Positions 17,703 to 27,599 of a DNA stretch of 32,090 nt are shown here, one piece after another. The notes beneath the pieces are model-generated. The model was not told where the DNA came from. It saw only the letters and a list, made by a program, of their open reading frames with translations, and did no database searches. Position numbers and translations under genes: made by a program. Source of the DNA: Chara braunii. Taxonomy: Eukaryota > Streptophyta > Charophyceae > Charales > Characeae. The stretch covers positions 1,176,428 to 1,208,517 of the forward strand of contig BFEA01000231.1 in assembly GCA_003427395.1 (NCBI GenBank), read 5' to 3'. Position 1 is the stretch's first letter. Every line of letters begins with the position of its first letter.

Positions 17703-18207
17703 TGGACTGTGTGCTTGGAGGAGCCCAGGGACGAAGATATGTTGCCATCACGGCAGGAGTATTTTAAGCCTTACGACATCATCCCTTACGCCTTTTATCC
17801 GAAGGCCGAGGAAGTGGTGATCAACGACGACGACGAAGAGGACGACAACGAGGAAACATCGAAGGAGGGAAGCTATAGCGAATATATCGAGGGTAAGCTG
17901 AGTGAAGAAGAAGAGGGAGCTGTCTCTTATACACATCTAGATGTGTATAAGAGACAGGGAGTATTTTAAGCCTTACGACATCATCCCTTACGCCTTTTAT
18001 CCGAAGGCCGAGGAAGTGGTGATCAACGACGACGACGAAGAGGACGACAACGAGGAAACATCGAAGGAGGGAAGCTATAGCGAATATATCGAGGGTAAGC
18101 TGAGTGAAGAAGAAGAGGGAGAGGAAGGAACCGAGTCTGAGTGGGAAGCTTTGCCAGACGAAGCGGCGCGCACGGGCACGGAGGCGGAAGATCCGGAAGC
18201 AGCGTGA
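17703..18207 (+). CDS. Acidic tail of ORF B, corrupted by adapter
   Basis: In phase with ORF B after its TAG, the sequence codes for EYFKPYDIIPYAFYPKAEE followed by an acidic run (INDDDEEDDNEE). At 17920-17957 it runs into library adapter sequence, then repeats itself in another phase. Read without the artefact, the region would be one acidic segment ending at a TGA at 18205-18207. After that stop the same phase stays open to 18470 with a Pro/Ser-rich composition. Whether it is a separate protein or the end of ORF B is undecided. The two apparent proteins ending or starting in adapter residues (SYTHLDVYKRQ, MCIRDR) are not real. Confidence 0.5.
17756..17919 (+). repeat. 164-bp duplicate left of adapter
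   Basis: It is identical to 17958-18121. With the 38-base adapter between them the copies most likely come from a mate-pair circularisation junction built into the contig, not from the genome. Confidence 0.9.
17920..17957. other. Nextera mate-pair junction adapter (artefact)
   Basis: CTGTCTCTTATACACATCT is followed directly by its reverse complement AGATGTGTATAAGAGACAG. This is the Tn5 mosaic end used in Nextera libraries, in the head-to-head form of a mate-pair circularisation junction. It is not biological sequence. Confidence 0.98.
17958..18121 (+). repeat. 164-bp duplicate right of adapter
   Basis: Identical copy of 17756-17919; see that entry. Removing the adapter and one copy (202 bases) gives a continuous locus. 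Confidence 0.9.
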
Positions 18208-18316
18208 AAGCGCGAAGAAATTGCCACCGGGAAACGCCAGCTGGAGTTCGCCAGCGGAGCCAGCCTGTGCATCAGTAACGATCCGACCAAAGATCCGGAG
18301 CCGCCGAAGCCCGAAG

Positions 18317-18946
18317 ATGGCGACCCAACAGTCGCCACCTCAAGCGCCGCGCAACGAAGACGGAACCGATCCCCCTCCTCCTCCAGCCCCACCCGTCCCC
18401 CAGTTCGCCCACGTATCGATGCGGGCGATAGGCCTTCGTCCTCGGACGTTATCCCGCCGACCCCTTGATTTTCTCACCCTCGAACAAATCCGCACCCCCG
18501 TCACCTTCCCCCTCCATCCCTTCCTTCCCCATCTTTTTCGTGACTTCTACTCTACCTGCCTACTCGCTACCGTCCAACCCCATGCATCCCTTCAGCCCGT
18601 TGCCCCCAAGTTCTGCTGGCATATCTTGTTGTTCAGCGCTGCGTGGGAGCTATGCAACGTGGTAGAAGTCTACTGCGTAGCCACGGGGACAATCCCCGCC
18701 TGCCGCCACTACGAGTTCTTTCGAGCGACGCTTCTCCGCACCCTCTCATCCTTCTATCGCGACTACCTCGTTTCCCTCCCTCGCAGCAGCGATCACTTCC
18801 CTCGCCTCCACCGGATCATCCGATATGAGGAGCTTCCGGTGACGGTAGAAGGGATGAATCGCTACCTTCCCCCACTTCCTCCCCGCCGTCCTTGTGAGAT
18901 CCCCTCCATGTACCGCCTCTACTGGCCCATTCCAACTAGGAGGTAG
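18317..18946 (+). CDS. Accessory ORF C, unknown protein (209 aa)
   Basis: I chose the ATG at 18317 (MATQQSPPQAPRNEDG) because the upstream in-phase part back to 18104 is only the shifted reading of the acidic region. After a Pro-rich N-terminus come RRPLDFLTLEQIRTP, LPHLFRDFYSTCLLATVQPH, VAPKFCWHILLFSAAWELC, VVEVYCVATGTIPACRHYEFF and a C-terminal part with IIRYEELPVTVEGMNRYLPP. It overlaps the end of the Pro/Ser-rich frame of the previous region (to 18470) in another phase. The central part may be paralogous to ORF B. No known domain is recognised. It is the last sizeable ORF before the 3' LTR, the position where some gypsy elements carry env-like or other extra genes. Confidence 0.55.
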   Translation: MATQQSPPQAPRNEDGTDPPPPPAPPVPQFAHVSMRAIGLRPRTLSRRPLDFLTLEQIRTPVTFPLHPFLPHLFRDFYSTCLLATVQPHASLQPVAPKFCWHILLFSAAWELCNVVEVYCVATGTIPACRHYEFFRATLLRTLSSFYRDYLVSLPRSSDHFPRLHRIIRYEELPVTVEGMNRYLPPLPPRRPCEIPSMYRLYWPIPTRR

Positions 18947-18957
18947 ATCCCGATCAC

Positions 18958-19346
18958 GTGACTATTCCCCCCCCCCTCCCCCTGCTCTCTTCATCTAATC
19001 GACAGAGGAAAACGGCCCGAATCAGTAAGTTTCGCGAAGATCACGCCATCGGCAATGACGTCAACCTACGCTCTGATTCGACGGGCAGCGACAAACTAGG
19101 GTGCAGAGCACACGGAGAACCGGCGGACGATGATGGCGTCACCTGGACGACCATCGATGATTCCAACAGCCCGAGCCAACAACAGATTGCAATTGAAGAT
19201 GGCGTCAACGTGGACCCTGGCTGGATCGTCTGTTGATACGCTTGGTTCCTCATTCATCACTCTGTTCTCTCTCTTTCTCTCTTCTTTTCCGCCATGACAT
19301 GCAATCAGGAGATCGCATAATTTTGGAACCCCCTACGCGTCACATA
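18958..19346 (+). other. Tail of internal region before 3' LTR
   Basis: An open frame without ATG runs to a TGA at 19236 and reads as mixed-composition protein (DGVTWTTIDDSNSPSQQQIAIEDGVNVDPGW). It could be a decayed fourth ORF. The last 100 bases are C/T-rich. There is no purine tract next to the LTR; instead the LTR start lies in a 16-base palindrome CGTCACATATGTGACG (19339-19354). Confidence 0.4.
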
Positions 19347-22035
19347 TGTGACGAACTACTTCCCGAACCCGTGCTATCTTTCGTACCCTTTTTGCTTGTA
19401 TCATACCAACCCCATAAAAACCCCGTTTCGTTTTCTTGATTTCGGGTGCCTCGTTTTTTGCCCCCATCTTTCGGAAGCTTTTACGATTCCCGAGTTCTGC
19501 TTTTTCATTTTGCACTTCGGAAAATACACAGGAATTTACGTGCGCCTTAGCGAGCGCACTGGGAATTGGGCCCGACAGTTGGGAAGTCCGGGATAAGCGG
19601 AACTTCGACGTGTCTCTTTTTGTGTGTGAATGTTCTCGGTCACGTTGGGGAAAACTCTCGGAATTTTGTGGGGATACGAATAGGCGTAGGACTTTCTTTT
19701 CCCGCGTCGCTCTTTCGCGCGCGGATATGGTGATTTCAATTTTGAATTGGTAGGCAAGCTGTAACTGTTTTGGTGCCTTTTTCTCCTTTTTGTTGACGGC
19801 GCNNCNCATGCAAAGCTTTCTCCCCNGCGTCGCTCTCTCCCGCGCTCCTTTTTCCTTCCCCCTCCTCTTCCTCTCTCCTCGTAACTGTTTTTCTTTCTCT
19901 CTCTCTTTCTCCCGCTCTACTCNTTGCGNGNNCATTGTCCCTTTCTTNATCATCTGAATCTTGGACCCGTCTTGCNCTACTTCTCNCGCCTTTTTCTTCT
20001 CACCCTCCGAACTCAGCGCACGANGCCCGNTCGATCCTTCGCTAACTCCCGCTCGCCAATCAGATACGTCGATCAATNGGATCTTCCTATTNNGCGACGA
20101 ATNTGATTGGTTGAACCTTGAGTCTCGAAGGATCAACATGGCTTCCACGGAGCGCTCTTCTCAAAGTCTTCTCCTCCTGCTTCTTTCCTTACACTTCGAC
20201 TTTCCCCCTGCCTTCTCTCTCCCTCNCCCCCCTTCTCGCCACTATAAATTNCGCAAACGCNCCCGCAAATCTCTCTTACNTTCTNGACTCCNGAGCCAGC
20301 TTCCGGGAAGCAGTGGCTAGGNAGAGTGTTTGATGCGAGTCNGAAAGTCCTNTCGGNCTGTCGATAGGCTGGCCGGTTGCGCGCTTGATNGCCANGANGG
20401 ACTTTGGGATCTGGGCGCACNGCGTCGAGTTTACGTCANCGGGGTGACGATCGCAGTGGTGGAAGTTAGCACGNGATGGCCGGGATCGTCGGTGCGGGTA
20501 TGAGGANCGATGATTGGAGTTGAGTGAGTGATTGGCCCNGGGNCNTATTGNAATTAACGGNGAATGCNCCTTTGTTGTTGCNNAACTTTTTCTCTGGCGT
20601 GAGTGCACGGCGGCAACGCCGAACTTCCTTCTTTCGGATTGTNTCATCTCCTATCTNGACTCTCNTCCCTNACCTTCCCCTCTTTCCTCTATCTTTGAAT
20701 GATGATGTGTCTCGATGTCTGCCTCTCTCTTNAATGAATCTGTGTGCTTTCCTGNGTGAAAGANCTTCTTCNGGAACTNTTCCATTAGTTTCCTGGGTAA
20801 TCCCCAAATGTCGAGGAATTGATCCTTTTNTCTTGTGAACGGTGGATGCGNGTGTACAAATCCNTCGGTTGATTTCTGACNTGTGTTCCCTCGTCATTTT
20901 CGCACCTTCCACAGTGNATGTATGTATAGAGATGCTCGCCTTTCTGTATTGATTAGACGCCGCACTTGGCGGGATTTTGTCCGAGAATGCAAGAGTGTTT
21001 AGATNTGTAGTTNCGAATGCACTGCGCATGCCATCTGCCNTATNCTGCANGACATCTGTNGCCGATCCACAGGGNAGCCCCGAGAAATAAGACGCCTGGG
21101 ATCAACCACCGCGGTGGTTGACGGAAACTGAGTCGCGGGTCGGTCCCTAGGTTGCATGCATGATCGAACTATCTCGTGTCGAAAAAGATTGTGGTTGTGC
21201 GAGTATTTTTTTTTCTTGATGACGTCTCGAGGTTTTTGCAATTGATTGATATGTGGACTGACAAGTACCCTCCGATCGGGCACCAGCCTTCCACACCTTC
21301 CATCTCAACACGACCTTTTCCCTACAACGAGGAAAGGACACGTGTATGCGAGTGGGACGTACGAGAAGCTGTTGCACAAATCGGCGGACGATACTACTTC
21401 CCTCCGGCAAATCGTTGTTCAGGGTTCGTAGAGGCTAGGTTTGTCATTATCGATACGCACTTCCCACCTTACTCGATATTGTTGCCATTTAACGAGTTGA
21501 TCGTCATTCCGTGGACGGCTGTAGAACCCCACTGGCCACGCACTCTATGCACCGAATGTCAACGCTTTGAGCGTTACGAATTCAGCGGTTTCCAACTTTC
21601 CACTACCGTGTGCGGAGTGAAGACGAGCATAAAGAAAGAGCCACGCGACTGAGACCATCCACGTTACACTCAGAATTGACCAGCGAACGACGACGGGACT
21701 TGATACGAAAATGGGACACGCGAAGCGCGCCCAAGCCCTTTTGCTCTAAACGACGGGCCGTAGCACGGTGGGAAACTCGACAATATTTTCTGGATTGAAT
21801 TCGTACGTCTCTCTCTTTTCTCGCGCCAAACTTCCACACGCATTTTTGCGCCGCTCGAAAAAACGATCGACTTACTTCATCGGACCAACACGGGGGATTT
21901 CAATTCTACCTGTGTCCCCACACTCAATTTCCAAAAATCCTTGGCACACCCCATCTTGCTGTTTTTCTAGGTCTCTTCCCGCACATCTAGCACTCTGAAC
22001 GGAAAACAGCACAGGGCGTGAGGTTGCGCGTCACA
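19347..22035 (+). repeat. 3' LTR of the gypsy element
   Basis: It starts TGTGACGAACT and ends GCGCGTCACA, giving the inverted termini TGTGACG/CGTCACA. Against the 5' LTR it has scattered substitutions at both ends, a 28-base extra piece near 21585-21613 and an intact terminus. The block 19687-21197 is identical to 1675-3185 including every N. The putative TATA box is at 20243. Confidence 0.94.
21251..21652 (+). CDS. LTR-internal ORF, unknown protein (133 aa, 3' copy)
   Basis: This is the longer version of the ORF at 3239-3580. It shares the central part (YYFPPANRC, PFNELIVIPW, VEPHW, CTECQRFERYE) and then continues through the 28-base segment missing in the 5' LTR to end ...SIKKEPRD. Because the coding part lies outside the N-filled block, its differences from the 5' copy are real sequence. 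Function unknown. Confidence 0.4.
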   Translation: MWTDKYPPIGHQPSTPSISTRPFPYNEERTRVCEWDVREAVAQIGGRYYFPPANRCSGFVEARFVIIDTHFPPYSILLPFNELIVIPWTAVEPHWPRTLCTECQRFERYEFSGFQLSTTVCGVKTSIKKEPRD

Positions 22036-22068
22036 TGGTAACGAATGTACACAAGCCATGTTTCCTGT
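22036..22068. repeat. 33-bp direct repeat flanking the LTR element (right copy)
   Basis: The bases from TGGTAACGAATG to TTTCCTGT directly after the 3' LTR recur at 1305-1337, ending at the 5' LTR start; the last three bases of the left copy are the LTR's own TGT. A gypsy integration normally leaves 5 bp. Confidence 0.85.
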
Positions 22069-23508
22069 CTGATGCAGCCAAAATGAGGGTGCGTTGTGTT
22101 CGGGGGAAGACTTTATCTTCCCATGTTCTAAAGAAGGATTCAGTCTCATTTTGCACGGTAGGAGAGTAGCACCAGAGGCAAAATGAGACTGAACACTGTA
22201 TCTTTCCATGTGCTAAAGAAGGATTCAGTCAGACTCATTTTCCACAGTCAGAGAGTAGCACCACCTCCGTCGATCCCCCAATGTCTCCCAATGTAACGAA
22301 AGGTTGGATAACCGGTTCCTAACTTCTCGAACTGGAAACCGGGCGCAGCCCGCAATTCGTCCAAGGACCCCACCACCGTCCCCGCGACCGCCACCACATT
22401 GGCTCACGGAACGACCGGTCGGTGTCGTGTTAGCGACTGCGACGCCCTATACCTGCTTATACCCGCTTACACCTATTTTTTAGGCCTAGTTGCACGACTC
22501 TGCACGACTCGCCATCCGACAACATTGTTAATGCAGTTGGACAACGCAGCTGCCTCGGAGCACTGGAAATGACGACAAATTTCCCCAAATGGAGAAAAGC
22601 AAAAAACGCATCCATGTATACGCAGCCATCCTGACTGCAAACTAGGCGAGGCCGAGAACATGAAAATCGTGGCAGAAAACAAAGCATGGTTCCATATGGT
22701 CGCCCCTGCCACACGAGTTGCCGTAACCGTCCCAGGGCAAGGTCCCACTTGTGCAAATAGGGAGATTTCAGCCGTTGATCTTTGCTATCTACGGTCAATA
22801 TCTTTTAATTTGTGCAAGTGGGACCTCGCCCCCGGCCTCAACACTGGACTGTCGCGGATGGCGGAGCCGTGGAACGGTGCTTGCACTTCGCCACATGGCC
22901 ACACCAGGTTCAAAATGTGAGAAATGGGAATGAACTTACGGCTAGAACATGGCCAGATGCGCCCTTGAGAGTGGTGTGGTGAGGCCCCAGAAATTCACAC
23001 CACTCTTGGCGAGAACTGGCCCGCACTGTCCTTCGGGAAATGGAACTCGCCCGCACTACAGGACAAGCCAGGCCAACCGCCAGGGCCGCGGTGTCAAGGC
23101 CGGTCGCCACACGTACCAGTTCGCGGAGGGGTGACAAGTGTCGCCCTCCACCAAAGCCCATTGCAGGCGGGGGTATACGGAGGCTGTGGCGACCGACCTA
23201 CCGCCAAATACTTTTGGACCATAATTCTGACATCGACGGTTCTGTGGCAATTGGCGACGCAATGGAACGAAGTCGCATTCGCCAGGTGTGGCGGATGGCG
23301 AGTACAAGAACGAGGCCCTGAGACTGAATCCTCCGCCAGAACATGGAAGATACACCACCATATCTTTTATCTTTTGTGCATGTGGAGAGTAGTGGAGTGA
23401 AGCCCGAGAACTCATTTACAAAGCTCTGGCTGTCATTGCAGACAGATTCATTTAGGTTCGGCTATGATTGTGGTGAGATATGTTTAGGAAAGTGAAGTGT
23501 CAGTGTGA
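22069..23508. repeat. 3' flank: dispersed repeats
   Basis: No gene is supported. About 22085-22175 and 22178-22262 are two copies of a roughly 90-bp repeat (CTTCCATG...CTAAAGAAGGATTCAGTC...CATTTT...GAGAGTAGCACC), related to 628-840 in the 5' flank. The segment near 23280-23360 is an inverted relative of about 405-440 and 775-795. The rest is unassigned. Confidence 0.6.
22740..22826 (-). repeat. 87-bp inverted-repeat (MITE-like) element, copy 2
   Basis: It begins AGGTCCCACTTGTGC and ends GCAAGTGGGACCT. Its reverse complement aligns with 1161-1247 over the full 87 bases, sharing the central GCAAAGATCAACG. Confidence 0.7.
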
Positions 23509-24587
23509 TTATGGGGCTCGTTAGACAGTACTCGGGTGCGTTGTCGATCGCATCGGTCCCGCAAGGGGACCCCCCCGACCGTGTTTTACTCCCTCACACC
23601 GTTATTACTACTAAGGGGCAATATTGTCGTCGACGTTGTTTTTCCGCATAAGGACGCGCACGCCACGATCAGATCCACAGGGAAGATCAACTTAGTCCTA
23701 ATTTAATCGAAGTCAAAATTTTGCCGGCAGGAACGCCGACTCTATAACATCAAAATAAGAATCATCACACACGCCTCAAAAATGTGTACCCACACACTCT
23801 CCACTTCTAGTCAACCATTTAGTGAGCGTGAACAAAACACAACCGTGACTCGCGTGAGGTACTCAAATCTCAAACAAAACTTATTTTTTGCCACTTACAA
23901 AAACCCAGGGCGGATACCCTTGTAAGGGTATTCGCGCCGACAACGTAAATCCCCCGAGGAAAATTTTGTTTCACCTATCCTTGGAGATGAAAACGAAAAA
24001 AAAAATGTGAAAACATTTCCATAGGGAATCCTTGGGGAATCCTTGGGGCGTCCTTGGGCTACAGCCATTTGGTGACATTCCACAAGGGATCTCCTGAGGT
24101 CCCTTGGAGGTCAAGGATCCGTGATAATCCGAGCGGCGAGGACACCCGTCGTCGGCAAGAAATTTTCGTCGGCTGGTCCATCGGAGTTCTTACCGGGCAG
24201 CGCACGAACATCTTGGGTCTTCAACGTTCGGCTTCTAGGAACCTTTCTCCAACGGTAACCGTTGGTGGCCAGTCGGCGCCCGTGGACGCCGTCGACCAGT
24301 GTTCTCCCTCGCAGTGCGTGCCGCCAAACAGAAAGAGGTTGAAGAATCGGCAAATTTGAATACTTCAGTCGACCCCCCTTGCTCCGATTGCCTACTGTAT
24401 TTCAGCCCTCTTCGCTGCCGTTTGCTGGAGGTGTACCGTCGTCGTCTAGCTACTGCACTTCCCCACTTGCCTGTCATGGTCGACGTCTTTCGAAGGTTGT
24501 CGTTGCTTCTCCTGGTCATCCTTTTGCTTGTCCTTATCCTCTTCTTCCACGTCTGCATCCTCGACAAAGGTGCCTGAACGTAACTGT

Positions 24588-24769
24588 CATTTCGTCAAAA
24601 TGAACATCTTTTATTTTTTTAATGAAATTGAAATCGAGTTTTTTGGCCCAAAACTCGTTAAAATTTGTTGTTCCTGAGGGTCCAGCATTTTACAAATGCT
24701 GAACCCCCTGACTGTACATGGACCTAGCTTGAGACCACGCACCTCCAGGCAGTCAATTTTAACAAAATG
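24588..24769. repeat. Small inverted-repeat element (182 bp)
   Basis: The left end CATTTCGTCAAAATGAACAT and the right end reading inverted as CCATTTTGTTAAAATTGACT are imperfect inverted repeats, the same termini as in the 25205-25535 element and at 30565. Confidence 0.5.
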
Positions 24770-25204
24770 GTCCTTATGTGCACGTAAGAGGTAGTCTGCG
24801 AAGAAGTACGTCGGCATGGACGGGCGGCAAGCGAAGAGCAGGTCTTCAGTAGACCACTCCAGAAGCCACCATGCGGGCCACGGTCTGGCTCGCAGTGCAA
24901 GGGCGTACGACCCGTTAGAGTGCGTGTGTCGTATGTTGTCCTCTATATGCTCTCTTCATCGTCGTCGTTCGGTGGACCTTCACCATCGTTGTAGAATTAC
25001 GGCCCTGTCGTATGTGTTGTTGATGGCCGACCTGTATTGAAGGTTGCCACTGCTACTCCAAGTCATAATTTTGCTTGTTGTGGTTCTCCTATTCCACGTG
25101 TGCTTCCTCTATCGTTGATGGTCGACCTCTATGGAAGGCCTCCAACAAAGAAGATGAAGGATCGACATCGACTGCAGTCAACATCGACATCGGCAGTAAA
25201 CAGG

Positions 25205-25535
25205 CATTTCATTAAAATTGACATTTTTTACTATTTTCACGAAATTGATCTTCCAAAAAAGCACAGTATTTTTTAGCATTTTCTTGCGCCAACCACATCA
25301 GACAATTGATGGTCCGACGTCCTGATATCTCTCAATTTTTTTTCTTTTTTTTTTGACCCTCGGATGTATTTTCACGGTACTTTACGTTGAGATACATCAG
25401 ATGGTCCGGAGTCCCCGGGACGCTGGACCATCAATGGTCCGATGTCGTGGGCACAAAAACACACTGAAAAACGCAATTTTTTTTTGGATGCCCAATTTCG
25501 TGAAAATAGTAAAAAATGTCAATTTTAACGAAATG
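25205..25535. repeat. 331-bp element with 43-bp inverted ends
   Basis: Bases 25205-25247 and 25493-25535 are inverted copies with one mismatch, starting CATTTCATTAAAATTGACAT. Inside, GATGGTCCGACGTC and its relatives occur in both directions. The structure is MITE-like. It overlaps the reverse-strand fragment at 25397-25747. Confidence 0.7.
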
Positions 25536-25747
25536 CTAGTTAGTACATCCTGTGGGCGTTCGTCCACACTAGATGCAATCACCATCGCCCGAAAGACGTG
25601 TGGCGACATACGCAGCTTCTCCCAGAAGTACTTCTGGGCATCATCGCATTGGCTGAGATCCTCCCACGCCCCCGGGTCCCCGTCCTTCTTTTCATCCACC
25701 ACCTCGGCGTCACTCATGGAAGAACACTGCAACCCATGACGCAACAA
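25397..25747 (-). pseudogene. Possible transposase N-terminal fragment
   Basis: A minus-strand open frame of 116 codons inside the TIR element has KYFWEKLRMSPHVFRAMV in its middle, which recalls the F/L-R-M-S-x(2)-x-F pattern near the N-terminus of PIF/Harbinger-type nucleases. Its C-terminal third is read from the 43-bp inverted repeat and is not coding. No DDE residues are visible. The assignment is weak and rests on one short motif plus the location. Confidence 0.3.
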
Positions 25748-26572
25748 ACCTGAACTGCAGCCTCGGTGATGGCCAAGGTACCCAACCCTTCGACCGGGAC
25801 TTGATGAACCGTCTTCCTCCTCTGCACGTGGATCTGCGCTCTCATTCTGCCCCCAATGCCCTCTCCTGCTTACAACGGAAAAGCACGGCCGTCACAGCCG
25901 CCGCCACCACCGTCTTTTTTATCGCCGTCAACTTCGCACGTCCGTCGTCGCTCCCACCCTCCATCGACACGTGTGTTGCAATGCTCATGAACCACGAAAA
26001 TACAACAGCCTACTGTGTGAGCTCGACTCAACACATAGGTGCGGCGGCATGCAGAGGCAATGACGATGGACCTTCGCGGGGCGCTCACCAATTCGTGACG
26101 ATGCACGAGGACTCCATTGTGCCGCTGCAAATGCCCGTTTCCGCCGTTGCATATATGGATGCCACCTGCGCCGTGTCGCCGTCATGACGTTCAGCACCTA
26201 ATTTGAAATTTGATTTTCGAACGGGGAGGTCCATTGCTTTTTACGAGTTTTTTTTTTTTTCAGTCGACAACGCCTTTCAAAATTTCCCACCTTCGGCAGC
26301 TGGACCACACCGTAGCAAGATGGACATCACCCAATGGACCAAGGCATTGCCCTCCCTCCCCCGCCCCCTGACTGAGTATAATATTATGAAAATGACCGCC
26401 GACGGCCGAAAGGAATCATCCTTGGGAAACCACCCCAAGGATAGGAGGAACGACGGCGGGAATTTCCTTCAACCCCCCAAGGAAACTTCCTTGGGCCCCA
26501 AGGACGCCCCAAGGAGTGTCTAACGAGCCCTTATGCCCTCAAACTACATAGGCCTGTGTATGAATGCAAATC

Positions 26573-26738
26573 TAGGCCCGTTACGATGGGCCTAGCTCAG
26601 TTGGTACACCCATGAACTCTTGAAATATTGGCCCGTTACCATGGGCCTAGATCAGTTGGTACACCCATGAACTCTTGAAATATAGGCCCAGTACCATGGG
26701 CCTAGCTCAGTTGGTACACCCATGAACTCTTGAAACAT
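26573..26738 (+). repeat. 55-bp tandem repeat with tRNA-like A-box
   Basis: Three units, each reading GGGCCTAGCTCAGTTGGTAC then ACCCATGAACTCTTGAAA. TAGCTCAGTTGG at 26593 and 26703 fits the Pol III A-box TRGCNNAGYNGG exactly; the middle unit (26648) has TAGATCAGTTGG, which also fits. No B-box (GGTTCGANTCC) is seen, so these are not tRNA genes. CATGGG...CCCATG forms a short stem in the second and third units. Confidence 0.75.
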
Positions 26739-27599
26739 ATACCCAAGTTGGAATAAAAATATATGTAATCAAATGATCAGAATAAAATAATTATGAATTA
26801 CCTGGGGCTAGTCAGTTCGATGATGATATGAAAAGGCGGTCGCCTTTAAAAAAAAAATAGAGAGTTTTTTTCATGTTTAACACGCGTGCGTACTTGTCGC
26901 GTACATGTATGTTGGACGTGCTTTCCATGACGTTGTTTGCACCTGCGCTCCATTGGGTAGGAGGGTAACCGAACGCGCTTTCCGTGTCCGGTCACTGTAC
27001 TGTACCTTCTTTTTTTCCTAAAGAGGGCGGCTGCAGTGGGGAGGAGGGTGACCGGACGTGGTTTCCACGATATTTGCGCCTGCGCTCCATTGGGTAACTA
27101 GGCAAACCCTAACTTACCGTTGGGGATGGTGAACGAGGGGAATATCTACTGTAAGAGGTACGTCGTAGCTCACCATTATAGCTGGAGCTTGATGCGATGC
27201 CTGTTAAGTAGACAAGGTTAGTCCTTCCCTTGCCCTGTCTTCAGCGTTACCCCAAGCTTTCCAACTCACTCGCTTTATTCATGTATTCTCCACCGCCAAT
27301 TATTTATCCTCCTTCCTCTAAATTCCCAATTAGTGCTCTCCTACCATCATTCTACGTCCTCATAATAATACCTCCAATCTTCTCTCATTATCGAAGACAG
27401 TAGGGATTACTGTCCTTTTCTCGAGATCTCTAATCTCCATTTTTCACTTCCCTAGATAGTATCTCAACATTTTGCTATTTTATGGAATTTGTTTGGAATA
27501 CTTTCCCTCCTTGACGAGGAAGTTGGTGAGACCCTCATCATCATTAACTTTCTTCGCAATCGGTTACCCCTTCTCCATTGCCACCTTTAGCGAGAGAGG
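26739..27599. other. Unassigned region with a small duplication
   Basis: TTTGCACCTGCGCTCCATTG (about 26937) recurs as a near copy at about 27072, together with a GACCGGACGTGGTTTCC-like phrase, indicating a roughly 135-bp tandem duplication. The remainder is T/C-rich. No gene is supported. Confidence 0.45.

Larger units (their letters stand above)
1335..22035 (+). mobile_element. Large degenerate Ty3/gypsy LTR retrotransposon with nested insertion
   Basis: Two direct repeats of about 2.65-2.69 kb bound an internal region with gag, CCHC, protease, RT, RNase H and integrase in that order, which is the Ty3/gypsy arrangement. The LTRs start TGTGACG and the 3' copy ends CGTCACA. A primer binding site follows the 5' LTR. 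The element is about 20.7 kb, swollen by a 5.4 kb insertion in pol and a roughly 1.2 kb duplication-plus-insert in gag. There is no clear polypurine tract before the 3' LTR. Integrase carries a GPY/F-like module but no chromodomain is visible after it. Stops and frameshifts in gag and pol make it non-autonomous. Extra ORFs sit between integrase and the 3' LTR. Confidence 0.93.
23514..26530. mobile_element. Decayed TIR DNA transposon (3.0 kb)
   Basis: The 14-base inverted ends GGGCTCGTTAGACA (23514-23527) and TGTCTAACGAGCCC (26517-26530) match perfectly and are directly flanked by TTATG on both sides (23509-23513 and 26531-26535). The GGG start and the TTA in the flank recall PIF/Harbinger, but the duplication reads as five bases. 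A CTTGGGGCGTCCTTGGG phrase near 24040 recurs inverted near the right end, about 520 bases nearer to its terminus, so the left side may have an extra insertion. Segments around 24340-24650 and 24950-25250 look like diverged duplicates. No intact transposase is present. Confidence 0.65.

Noticed and set aside
17941-18207. ORF starting MCIRDR
   Set aside because: Its start is Nextera adapter sequence; only the part after 17957 is genomic and it duplicates the preceding copy.
26581-26720. tRNA gene
   Set aside because: Only the A-box half is present. There is no anticodon arm, T arm or B-box, and the unit is 55 bases.
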